Assembly: GCA_002400365.1 (NCBI GenBank)
Contig: DHFK01000151.1
Location: 1-13,241, forward strand
Direction: 5' to 3'
Source of the DNA: Anaerolineales bacterium UBA4826
GTDB lineage: Bacteria; Chloroflexota; Anaerolineae; UBA4142
Length of the DNA: 13,241 nucleotides
In this document: one piece after another, positions 1-5,884 of the stretch
Layout: each line of letters starts with the position of its first letter
Position numbering within the stretch: the stretch's first letter is position 1
The notes under the pieces: generated by a model
Told to the model about the DNA's origin: nothing
The model's database searches: none
What the model saw: the letters and a program-made list of their open reading frames with translations, nothing else
Translations under genes and position numbers: made by a program

Positions 1-720
1 GCCACAGAGGACACAGAGCCTGCCCTGAGCGGAGTCGAAGGGAACACAGAGAAGACAAAAGAAAACTCTGCGCCTCCTGTGTCCTCTGTGGTTGAACTGT
101 CTAATCAAGACATCTCTGTGCCCCCTGTGTCCTCTGTGGCTGAACTGTCTAATCAGGACATCTCCGCGCTGGCGTACGAGGTGGAGAAACTGCATCACGG
201 CACGCCGAGCGGGATTGACAACACGGTGATCGCGTTCGAGCGACCGGTGTACTTTGTCAAAGGTCAGCCGATCGAGTTCTGCCGCGTCGCCCAGCCCTTC
301 GCGCTCGCCATCGCGGACACCGGCATTGCCGCGCCGACGAAAAGTGTGGTGGGCGATGTGCGCCGCGCGTGGGAGGCGGCGCCGCAAAAGTACGAGGAAC
401 TCTTCGACCGCGTGGGGATGATCGCGCAAATGGGCCGGACGGCTATCGAACAAGGGATGCTTGGCGCGCTCGGTACACTGATGAAGATGAACCAGACTTG
501 TCTGCGCGAACTGCAGGTGTCATCGCCGGAGATCGAACGCTTGGTGGAGGCGGCGACTGCGGCTGGCGCGTGGGGTGCCAAAGTGTCCGGCGCGGGACGC
601 GGAGGCAATGTGATTGCGCTGGTGGATAAGGTTACCCAAGACAAGGTGAGCCGCGCCATGCTGGGCGCGGGCGCGCAGCGGGTGATCGTGACAGAAATCA
701 AAGACCCGGCGGGTGCCTGA
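1..720 (+). CDS. mvk: Mevalonate kinase, C-terminal part (5' end outside window), with repeat-derived in-frame insertion
   Basis: GHMP-family kinase that phosphorylates mevalonate to 5-phosphomevalonate in cytosolic isoprenoid synthesis. Seen: HHGTPSGIDN at about 193-222, matching the family PSG(I/V)DN motif whose Asp is the catalytic base in studied enzymes, and KVSGAGRGG near 579-606, the C-terminal glycine-rich motif. The N-terminal half with the GxxSSA ATP loop is not in the window. The frame is open from base 1, so GTG 79 is only the first in-window start codon and is probably not the true start. Bases 1-168 are odd: they hold a dispersed inverted repeat and two 48-base tandem units, each encoding ELSNQDIS, before the ordinary sequence resumes at ALAYEVEKL. 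The last codons (KDPAGA, stop) lie in a hairpin repeat at 701-737. The kinase identity is firm; whether this repeat-bearing copy is functional is unknown. Confidence 0.87.
   Translation, partial: ATEDTEPALSGVEGNTEKTKENSAPPVSSVVELSNQDISVPPVSSVAELSNQDISALAYEVEKLHHGTPSGIDNTVIAFERPVYFVKGQPIEFCRVAQPFALAIADTGIAAPTKSVVGDVRRAWEAAPQKYEELFDRVGMIAQMGRTAIEQGMLGALGTLMKMNQTCLRELQVSSPEIERLVEAATAAGAWGAKVSGAGRGGNVIALVDKVTQDKVSRAMLGAGAQRVIVTEIKDPAGA
2..91. repeat. Dispersed inverted repeat (CCACAGAGG family), read through in frame by mevalonate kinase
   Basis: Left arm CCACAGAGGACACAG at 2-16 is perfectly complementary to the right arm CTGTGTCCTCTGTGG at 77-91. The same 15-base arms occur at 8371-8385 and 8414-8428, so this is one repeat family with two copies here. 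A second repeat (CTGAGCGGAGTCGAAGG, within 21-42) is nested between the arms. Here the element lies inside an open reading frame without a stop codon. Confidence 0.88.
21..42 (+). repeat. CTGAGCG-AGTCGAAGG repeat, copy 1
   Basis: This 22-base motif recurs in reverse complement at 1798-1819 with one mismatch. In mevalonate kinase it is read as ALSGVEG; in RecN the second copy is read as ALSAVEG, in the same frame. A looser relative forms the hairpin at 764-783. Confidence 0.85.
73..168 (+). repeat. 48-bp imperfect tandem duplication inside mevalonate kinase
   Basis: Units 73-120 and 121-168 are each 48 bases (16 codons) and differ at five positions: three synonymous third-position changes and two Val/Ala changes. 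Each unit joins the right arm of the CCACAGAGG repeat to about 29 bases of host coding sequence (ELSNQDIS). The duplication therefore arose after or with the repeat insertion, and it keeps the frame. Confidence 0.9.
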
Positions 721-737
721 AAAACCCGTCGGGTCTT
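701..737 (+). terminator. Palindromic hairpin overlapping the mevalonate kinase stop codon
   Basis: Arms AAGACCCGGCGGGT (701-714) and ACCCGTCGGGTCTT (724-737) pair over 14 positions with one G-T wobble around a 9-base loop. The TGA stop (718-720) lies in the loop, so the last codons are encoded by the left arm. There is no T-run, so intrinsic termination is only plausible; it may instead be a repeat acting as a 3'-end stabiliser. Confidence 0.6.
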
Positions 738-763
738 GTCAATCGGATTGATCAAGTCGGCGT

Positions 764-783
764 GGTCGAGCGGAGTCTCGACC
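764..783. repeat. Small palindrome GGTCGAG-N6-CTCGACC between convergent genes
   Basis: A perfect 7-base stem with loop CGGAGT lies in the 95-base gap between convergent mevalonate kinase and the PAP2 gene. Its sequence resembles the CTGAGCGGAGTCGAAGG repeat. It may end transcription from either side, though no T-run follows. Confidence 0.5.
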
Positions 784-815
784 GCGATGCCTTTTAACCC
801 ATCTCGCCGCGCGCC

Positions 816-1697
816 TCAACGCGATGACGGCTGTTCCTTCCCAGCCAACTTTGCCATCACAAACACCCACGGCGCGCCCGCGCCCATCCACAATCCAATC
901 ACCGCGTAGCGCACAAAGGCGAACAGATCTCCCGACGGCAAAAGTGGCTTGAGCGCAAGGCGCAAACCGAGCCCAACCGCCAGCCCAATGACGATCTTGG
1001 CGATCTGTCTCCACCACGCGCCGCGCGGGTCAAAGCGCACGAATCGCGTCTCGATCAGCAAGCCGATGTTAAAGCCGAGCAGCGCGCCGAGCGGGATCGC
1101 GGTCTCTGGGCTTAGCAGCGCCACCGCCAGAACAAGGGGCCACGCCAGCGCCGCGAGCCATTGCGCGACGCGCGGCGCGGCAGCGATCCGCTCGATCACA
1201 CTGCCGCCGCCGACGATTGCCAGAATCACCGCGCCGAAGAGGAGACCGGCGATAACGTCGGTCGGGAAATGCGCGCCGAGATAAACGCGCGCCAGCGCGA
1301 CGAGAATGATCGCGACGACTGCCCACGCCCACAGCGCGCGCCGCCGCAACTGCAACGCGAGGTAGCCCCAAAACAGAGTGGTATCCAGCGCGCCCGCGCT
1401 CGGGAACGCGGAATCGGTTTGTGGGTCCAGGATGCGCACGCGCGGATCGAATTGATAGGGACGAGGCATTCCCGTCACGCTCTTCAGGTACCGTACCAGA
1501 AAATCGGAGGAAAGGAAGAGGATCGCAAGTGACGCGCCAATGCGTTTGTTGACGCACCACCACACAATCGGCAGCGCGACGAGGAAGAATTCTTCGGTCT
1601 GCAAGAAATTGACTGCGTTGACCAGCGCGTCCAGCGCAGGGTTGAGCGATTGCAGCCAGAGAATGAATGGGATTTGCAATTGCAGCAGGTCGTTCAT
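816..1697 (-). CDS. PAP2-family integral membrane phosphatase-like protein with altered C2 motif
   Basis: 293-residue membrane protein of the type 2 phosphatidic acid phosphatase superfamily, which hydrolyses lipid phosphates or pyrophosphates at the membrane. Seen: motif C1 K72-x6-R79-P80 (KSVTGMPRP) and motif C3 R137-x5-H143-x3-D147 (ARVYLGAHFPTD), so the phosphate-binding Lys/Arg and the nucleophilic His-Asp pair are kept. Motif C2, normally PSGH, reads PSAG at 99-102, so the conserved His is missing. Several hydrophobic helices follow, and the length exceeds a minimal PAP2 domain through a C-terminal membrane extension. Start ATG 1697 has a G-rich Shine-Dalgarno (AAGGGGGG) 7 bases upstream. 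It may be the last gene of the leftward block, 76 bases after RecN. Substrate unknown; undecaprenyl-pyrophosphate recycling is only one family possibility. Confidence 0.88.
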   Translation of the reverse strand: MNDLLQLQIPFILWLQSLNPALDALVNAVNFLQTEEFFLVALPIVWWCVNKRIGASLAILFLSSDFLVRYLKSVTGMPRPYQFDPRVRILDPQTDSAFPSAGALDTTLFWGYLALQLRRRALWAWAVVAIILVALARVYLGAHFPTDVIAGLLFGAVILAIVGGGSVIERIAAAPRVAQWLAALAWPLVLAVALLSPETAIPLGALLGFNIGLLIETRFVRFDPRGAWWRQIAKIVIGLAVGLGLRLALKPLLPSGDLFAFVRYAVIGLWMGAGAPWVFVMAKLAGKEQPSSR

Positions 1698-1724
1698 CCT
1701 TGAACCCCCCTTGGAATTTCAGAT

Positions 1725-1790
1725 TGCAGATTCTGGATTTCAGATTTCTGATTTACGCCTCACGCGTCACACATCACGTTTTGCTCTTCA
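1725..1790. repeat. Dispersed AAACGTGA / AAATCTGAAATC repeat tract, copy 1
   Basis: On the minus strand this reads AAAACGTGA, then TGACGCGTGA, then several AATCTGAAAT-like units. The same succession occurs on the plus strand at about 4199-4253. The copy begins inside the end of RecN, whose codons AAA-ACG-TGA (K, T, stop at 1774-1776) come from it. Confidence 0.75.
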
Positions 1791-3564
1791 CGCTTGCCCC
1801 TTCGACTGCGCTCAGGGCATGCTTTTGCCTTTTCACTTCTGCCAAGAGTTCCTCCGCATTCTGGCGCGTCGTCGCCGTTGTGGTGCCGAGCATGTTCGCC
1901 AGTTCCTCGATGCGCGCGGTGTTCTTGAGTTCATTGATCCGCGTGATCGTTCGGTCGCCGACGATTTCCTTGTGGATTTTGAAATGCGCGTCGCCGAACG
2001 CGGCGATCTGCGGCAGGTGCGTGATGCAGATGACCTGATGTTGCGGCGTGTTGGCGATTCTCTGCGCGGTCGGCGTGAGCGCCCACAACTTGTTGCCGAC
2101 GACGCCGCCGGTGCGCCCGCCGATGCCCTGATCAATTTCGTCGAAGATGAGTGTCGGCGTGTTGTCAGCGACCGCCAGTACCGATTTCATCGCCAGCATC
2201 AAGCGCGACGTTTCGCCGCCCGACGCGATTTTCGCCAGCGGCTTGAGCGGCTCGCCCGGATTCGGCGACACCATGAACTCGACGCGGTCAATGCCGGTCG
2301 TGTCGCACGCCACGCGACGGTCATCCACGGGGACGCCATCCGGATCATCCGCGCGCTCGAGCGATACACCGAACTTGGACCTTGCCATGCCGAGGTCCTG
2401 CAACTGCGTTTCAATTTCGCGCGCCAAGCGTTCGCCGGCTTCGCGCCGCGCGCGCGACAATGCGCCTGCCAGCGCGCCGATCTCGGTGAGCAGTTGCCCC
2501 TCCTGAACGCGCAGTTCCTCGATGCGTTGTTCGCTGTGGGAGATGCCGGCGAGTTCCGCCGCCGCGTTCTCGCCGTACTTGAGAATCTCTTCGAGCGTGT
2601 CGCCGTACTTGCGCTTGAGTCGGAAAATGAGATCGAGCCGTTCGTCAATTTGCTGCAAGCGCGCGGGGTTGTGATCCACCGCGTCGCGGTACGTTCGCAG
2701 CGAGCGCGCCAGGTCGTCCGCTTGCGCCGCCGCGCTCTCGGCTTCCTCGCGCAATCCTTTCACTGACGGATCGTACTTTTCCAAGCCGGCGACCGCTTGC
2801 AGCGCTTCGTTCGACAAATCAATCGCGCCCTTTTCGTCCTCGCCCGCGCCGTAGAGCGCGCGGTACGCGTGATCGGCAAGGTTCGCGCGCAACTCGGCAT
2901 TGCCCAACAGTTCCCGCTCTTGCTTCAACGTTTCTTCTTCGCCGAGCCTCAGGTTGGCGTCGGTGATTTCCGCGACGACGTACGTCAGCCGATCTACGCG
3001 CCGCGCGATCTCACGCTCGTCCATCATCAGAGTCTTGATTTCGTTCCGCGCCGCGCGCAGCGCTTTCACTCTTTCGGCGACGCGCGCGCGCTGATCCCAC
3101 AGGTTGCCATAGCGGTCTATGAAATCCACGTGCTCGCGCACGCGCAAGAGCGAGAGATGTTCGCTCTGTCCGTGAATGTCAATCAGATACTCGCCGATGC
3201 GCTGCAAGACGTGCAGCGTGACCGTGCGCCCGTTCACGCGGCAGACGTTGCGCCCCTCGCGGTTGATCTCGCGCGTAATGATCAGATTCTCGTCTTCGTG
3301 TTCGATGCCGATTTCGTCGAGAATTGGAAAGATACTGGCGCGCGCGGCGGGGTTCAGCGCGAACGTCCCTTCGACGCGCGTCTTGTCCGCGCCGGCGCGC
3401 AAAAACTCGCTCTGCGCGCGTCCGCCCAGCAGCGTGCCGACCGCGTCAATGATGATGGACTTGCCCGCGCCCGTTTCGCCCGTCAGCACGTTAAACCCGC
3501 GATGGAATTGCAGATGCAGACGGTCTATGATCGCAAAATTGGCGATGTCTATTTCAGCCAGCAT
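1774..3564 (-). CDS. recN: DNA repair protein RecN (SMC-like ATPase)
   Basis: Cytosolic SMC-like ATPase that acts early in double-strand break repair with RecA. 596 residues, slightly longer than usual. Seen: Walker A GETGAGKS at residues 29-36; a long charged, coiled-coil-rich centre; ABC signature region KIASGGETSRL near 445; Walker B LIFDEID near 473; then the RecN-typical segment CITHLPQIAAFGDAHFKI. I place the start at ATG 3564, preceded by GGAG with a 5-base gap, rather than at the in-frame GTG 3570. The natural protein probably ends near EELLAEVKRQK; the following 15 residues (from HALSAVEG onward) and the stop come from two dispersed repeats. It lies 36 bases downstream of the zinc-finger gene, with a small palindrome between them. 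Its antisense strand carries long open frames that are composition artefacts. Confidence 0.97.
   Translation of the reverse strand: MLAEIDIANFAIIDRLHLQFHRGFNVLTGETGAGKSIIIDAVGTLLGGRAQSEFLRAGADKTRVEGTFALNPAARASIFPILDEIGIEHEDENLIITREINREGRNVCRVNGRTVTLHVLQRIGEYLIDIHGQSEHLSLLRVREHVDFIDRYGNLWDQRARVAERVKALRAARNEIKTLMMDEREIARRVDRLTYVVAEITDANLRLGEEETLKQERELLGNAELRANLADHAYRALYGAGEDEKGAIDLSNEALQAVAGLEKYDPSVKGLREEAESAAAQADDLARSLRTYRDAVDHNPARLQQIDERLDLIFRLKRKYGDTLEEILKYGENAAAELAGISHSEQRIEELRVQEGQLLTEIGALAGALSRARREAGERLAREIETQLQDLGMARSKFGVSLERADDPDGVPVDDRRVACDTTGIDRVEFMVSPNPGEPLKPLAKIASGGETSRLMLAMKSVLAVADNTPTLIFDEIDQGIGGRTGGVVGNKLWALTPTAQRIANTPQHQVICITHLPQIAAFGDAHFKIHKEIVGDRTITRINELKNTARIEELANMLGTTTATTRQNAEELLAEVKRQKHALSAVEGASVKSKT
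1798..1819 (-). repeat. CTGAGCG-AGTCGAAGG repeat, copy 2, coding for the RecN tail
   Basis: This is the reverse complement of the 21-42 element with a single mismatch. It is translated as ALSAVEG near the RecN C-terminus, in the same frame as in mevalonate kinase. Confidence 0.85.
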
Positions 3565-3573
3565 AGTCACTCC

Positions 3574-3600
3574 ATAGTGCCATAGTGCCTATTGCACTAT
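3574..3600. repeat. ATAGTGC palindrome between zinc-finger gene and recN
   Basis: ATAGTGC (3582-3588) and GCACTAT (3594-3600) form a perfect 7-base stem with a 5-base loop; another ATAGTGC lies at 3574-3580. The TAG stop of the upstream gene (3601-3603, minus strand) abuts the element, and its other edge supplies the GGAG ribosome site of recN. It resembles the TAGTC arrays at 5794-5884. Confidence 0.6.
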
Positions 3601-4152
3601 CTAACTGCGCAAGCGCGCGTAAACGGTTGCTACCCCCAGCACGAGATAGATCCAGAGGCCGAGGTTGAGCAGCGCGCCGAGTATTCCCGCCGTCGCCGCC
3701 ATGAACAAGCCGGGGCGTCCGATGCTCGCGAGCGCAAGCATCAACGGCAGCGCGCCCGCGCCGATGAACGCGCCGACGACGACCGCCGCGCACGTGACCA
3801 GCCAGATGTATTTGCCGCGCCGTTTCTGAATGGACCAACGAATGATTTCGGCGATGATGCCGCCCGCCGCCGGCGCGTAGAAAATCGTAAAGAACCAAAA
3901 GAAACCGCCGATCACCGCGGCGATGCCGCCGCCGACCATCGAAGCGATTGTGGCGACGACGCCGGCGATCGCGTAATCCACCGGCGTCGCGGTGTAGTAG
4001 CCGGCTTGCTGAATGTTCATACATTCCTTGCAGCGATAACCCACCGGGGTTCGCATCACGCACTTGATGCAAACCGGTCGGTCGCATTTGTTGCAGCGCA
4101 GCAAAGTCTCGGTCTGGGGATGGTTGACGCAGTAGCTGGGAGTGGTGGACAT
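3601..4152 (-). CDS. B-box-type zinc-finger membrane protein, function unknown
   Basis: 183 residues. The N-terminus carries a Cys/His cluster: C8-x2-H11, C20-x2-C23, C28-x2-C31 and C41-x2-C44, the spacing of a B-box-like zinc ribbon also seen at the N-terminus of some rhomboid-related bacterial proteins. From about residue 58 on there are four or five hydrophobic helices (two before IRWSIQKRRGK, two or three after), and no rhomboid Ser/His catalytic motif is visible. The likely topology is a small metal-binding head on a membrane anchor. Start ATG 4152 has AAAGGA 5-10 bases upstream. It sits between a prepilin peptidase and recN without an obvious functional link. A role in protein-protein contact or metal sensing is a guess. 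Confidence 0.75.
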   Translation of the reverse strand: MSTTPSYCVNHPQTETLLRCNKCDRPVCIKCVMRTPVGYRCKECMNIQQAGYYTATPVDYAIAGVVATIASMVGGGIAAVIGGFFWFFTIFYAPAAGGIIAEIIRWSIQKRRGKYIWLVTCAAVVVGAFIGAGALPLMLALASIGRPGLFMAATAGILGALLNLGLWIYLVLGVATVYARLRS

Positions 4153-4181
4153 GATTTCCTTTGTGAATTGTGAGTTGCGCT

Positions 4182-4210
4182 ATTCTACCATGAAATCGCA
4201 AAACGTAAAA
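4182..4210 (-). promoter_or_regulatory. Possible promoter of the zinc-finger membrane protein gene
   Basis: TAGAAT (4182-4187, minus strand) makes a fair -10 with a weak TTTTAC at -35 and a 17-base spacer. The -35 half falls within the AAACGTGA repeat. Confidence 0.4.
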
Positions 4211-4253
4211 CGTGACGCGTGAATCTGAAATCTGCAAGCCTAAATCTGAAATA
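4199..4253. repeat. Dispersed AAACGTGA / AAATCTGAAATC repeat tract, copy 2
   Basis: The plus strand shows AAAACGTGACGCGTGAA followed by AATCTGAAAT-like units, matching the minus strand of 1725-1790. On the minus strand it provides the TAG stop (4240-4242) and probably the last codons (FQI) of the prepilin peptidase. Confidence 0.75.
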
Positions 4254-4902
4254 CCATTACCGCCCACCCAGCCATGCAAAAGAACGGACCGTACGGAATC
4301 GCGGCGGTCAGCGCGAGGCGTCGCTGCGCGATGAGTTGATATGCGAGGAAGAGCAGCGCGCCGCCGCCGCCGAGCAGGATCGTGTAGAGGATCGCGAAGA
4401 AAACGTTGGGCAAGCCGACGACGATGCCCATGAATGTCGCGAGTTTGACATCCCCTTGCCCAAACGCGCCGCCGGCGATTCTGAGACCGCGCACACGCGC
4501 AAAGAGTTCGGCGAAGATATAAATGGCAAAGACGATGACGAACGCGATCGCGCCGCCGAGCAGCGACCGCGCGACGCCGAGTTGCGAAAACGGACTCGCG
4601 AGCGCGGCGAAGAGCGCGGCGGGGAGGATGACGACGTTGAAAATCAAACGGTGTTCCACGTCGGTGACGAGGACGAGGAGAAAGACGACGGTGTAAAGCG
4701 CGCTCAGGACGAGTTGCGAACTCGCGCCGTAGCGCAACCAGAGTGCCGCAAAGCCAAGCGCGCCGCTAACGACGACCATCGGCGCGCGGAGCGGAGAATA
4801 GAATCTGTATTGGAGCGCATAGCGCGCGGTGAAATCGTCCGCCGCGCGATTGACCGCCGCGCCGCTGATGCCGCCGAGTAATGCCAAGAGAACGAGTTCC
4901 AC
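4240..4902 (-). CDS. Prepilin peptidase, A24 family (type IV leader peptidase)
   Basis: Inner-membrane aspartic protease that removes the leader from type IV prepilins and related pseudopilins. Seen: TDVEHRLIFN with the first catalytic Asp near residue 81, and GQGDVKL with the second near 151 (the family GxGD motif), among about seven hydrophobic helices. It lacks the N-terminal CxxC cytosolic methylase-type domain of the classic PilD form, so it is a short version of about 220 residues. I prefer GTG 4902 as start: upstream in-frame codons (from TTG 4950) overlap the promoter and start of the divergent gene and add no hydrophobic sequence, and GAAAGG lies 12 bases before GTG. No pilin genes are in the window. 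Its stop lies in a dispersed repeat. Confidence 0.9.
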   Translation of the reverse strand: MELVLLALLGGISGAAVNRAADDFTARYALQYRFYSPLRAPMVVVSGALGFAALWLRYGASSQLVLSALYTVVFLLVLVTDVEHRLIFNVVILPAALFAALASPFSQLGVARSLLGGAIAFVIVFAIYIFAELFARVRGLRIAGGAFGQGDVKLATFMGIVVGLPNVFFAILYTILLGGGGALLFLAYQLIAQRRLALTAAIPYGPFFCMAGWAVMVFQI

Positions 4903-4903
4903 G

Positions 4904-4932
4904 TTGACAAAAAACCTTTCGCCAGTTATGAT
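4904..4932 (+). promoter_or_regulatory. Consensus housekeeping promoter, leaderless start
   Basis: TTGACA at 4904-4909, a 17-base spacer, and TATGAT at 4927-4932. Only six bases separate the -10 from ATG 4939, so transcription should begin at or next to the start codon. There is no room for a Shine-Dalgarno. Confidence 0.88.
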
Positions 4933-4938
4933 GCAGCC

Positions 4939-5796
4939 ATGTTCGATCAACCATCCTCACCGATCGCCAGCCGACTCGCGCCGCTGGACCGCTTGAGTCT
5001 GTTGACCAGTCTCGTGCTGATCGGCTTGTCGTTGTCGCTCGTGCTCGACCTCCCAACGTACCGCGCCGAGTTTTCGTTCCTGGGGTCGGAAGCCAGTTTC
5101 ACCGTGTCCGGCGCGTGGTTGATCGCATTCTTGCTCGCCGCGCTGACCGCCGCCGGCGTCGGTTCCATCGCGCGGACGCACCCGCGCGTTCATCTCATCG
5201 AAACGCGCTATATCCTCATCCTCTGGGTTCTGCCCGCGCTCATCGTCATCACCGCGACGATGCTGCTGTCGCTCGCCGACGTGCGCGCGTACGGCGGGTA
5301 CGCGCTCGTGCTGGTCGCGGCGGCGGGCGCGTTTCTCGTCGCGGTCATCCTCGGCGAATACGTGACGATTGACCTGGGCGATCGCTGGTACAGCGCGGCG
5401 CGCCTGGGACTGAATCTCGCCGCGTACCTGATCGGCTTGATTTTGTTCGCGACGATCTACAGTTGGAAGATTCGGAGTCTCTACTCCGCGCCAGCGATCG
5501 GCGTCGCCGCCGGCTTGCTCGCGCTCGAACTGTTGCGCGGCAGCGAATCCGATTTCTGGCGCACCTGGCTGTATGCGATCGCCGTCGGCTTGACGATGGG
5601 CGAAATCGTGTGGGCGCTGAACTACTGGAATCTCTCCGGCTTTGTCGGCGGCGCGTTCCTGCTGATTTTCTTTTACGCGTTCACCGGTCTCGCGCAGCAA
5701 TATCTCTGGCAGCGCCTCAACCGCATCGTCTTTGTCGAATTCGCCATGATCTTTGCCGGCGCGCTCGCGCTCCTCTTTTGGCTGCGTCCGCGTTAG
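4939..5796 (+). CDS. Eight-helix integral membrane protein of unknown function (possibly DUF5656-like)
   Basis: 285 residues with about eight hydrophobic helices joined by short loops and no catalytic motif that I recognise. A soluble-looking segment ILGEYVTIDLGDRWYSAARLGLN lies between helices 4 and 5. I associate this architecture and the Chloroflexota setting with the DUF5656 family, but that is memory-based and not verified. The start at ATG 4939 is fixed by a consensus promoter ending 6 bases upstream, predicting a leaderless mRNA. The stop TAG (5794-5796) is the first TAG of a tandem TAGTCNNN array. It is transcribed away from the prepilin peptidase and toward the EamA transporter, so it is probably monocistronic. 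The long antisense frame opposite it is rejected as a shadow. Confidence 0.8.
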   Translation: MFDQPSSPIASRLAPLDRLSLLTSLVLIGLSLSLVLDLPTYRAEFSFLGSEASFTVSGAWLIAFLLAALTAAGVGSIARTHPRVHLIETRYILILWVLPALIVITATMLLSLADVRAYGGYALVLVAAAGAFLVAVILGEYVTIDLGDRWYSAARLGLNLAAYLIGLILFATIYSWKIRSLYSAPAIGVAAGLLALELLRGSESDFWRTWLYAIAVGLTMGEIVWALNYWNLSGFVGGAFLLIFFYAFTGLAQQYLWQRLNRIVFVEFAMIFAGALALLFWLRPR

Positions 5797-5884
5797 TCGC
5801 ATAGTCGGATAGTCGCCTAGTCTCATAGTCTTGACATCTGGTCATTCGACCACGCGACTATGTGACTACCTGACTATTCGACTA
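5794..5884. repeat. Inverted pair of TAGTCNNN octamer arrays between convergent genes
   Basis: The plus strand carries TAGTCGCA, TAGTCGGA, TAGTCGCC, TAGTCTCA and TAGTC at strict 8-base steps (5794-5830). After a 23-base spacer the minus strand carries four TAGTCNNN units (5854-5884). The two arrays face each other and can form a long imperfect stem. Each convergent gene takes its TAG stop from its own array (5794-5796 plus; 5866-5868 minus). It may act as a bidirectional terminator. Confidence 0.9.

Noticed and set aside
1540..2766. 408-codon plus-strand open frame opposite recN
   Set aside because: RecN on the other strand has Walker and signature motifs; the plus frame is Arg-rich, without recognisable domains or a ribosome site, and is a GC-composition shadow.
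4957..5826. 289-codon minus-strand open frame opposite the unknown membrane protein
   Set aside because: It is highly charged and low-complexity, with no start signals; the plus strand encodes regular hydrophobic helices behind a consensus promoter.
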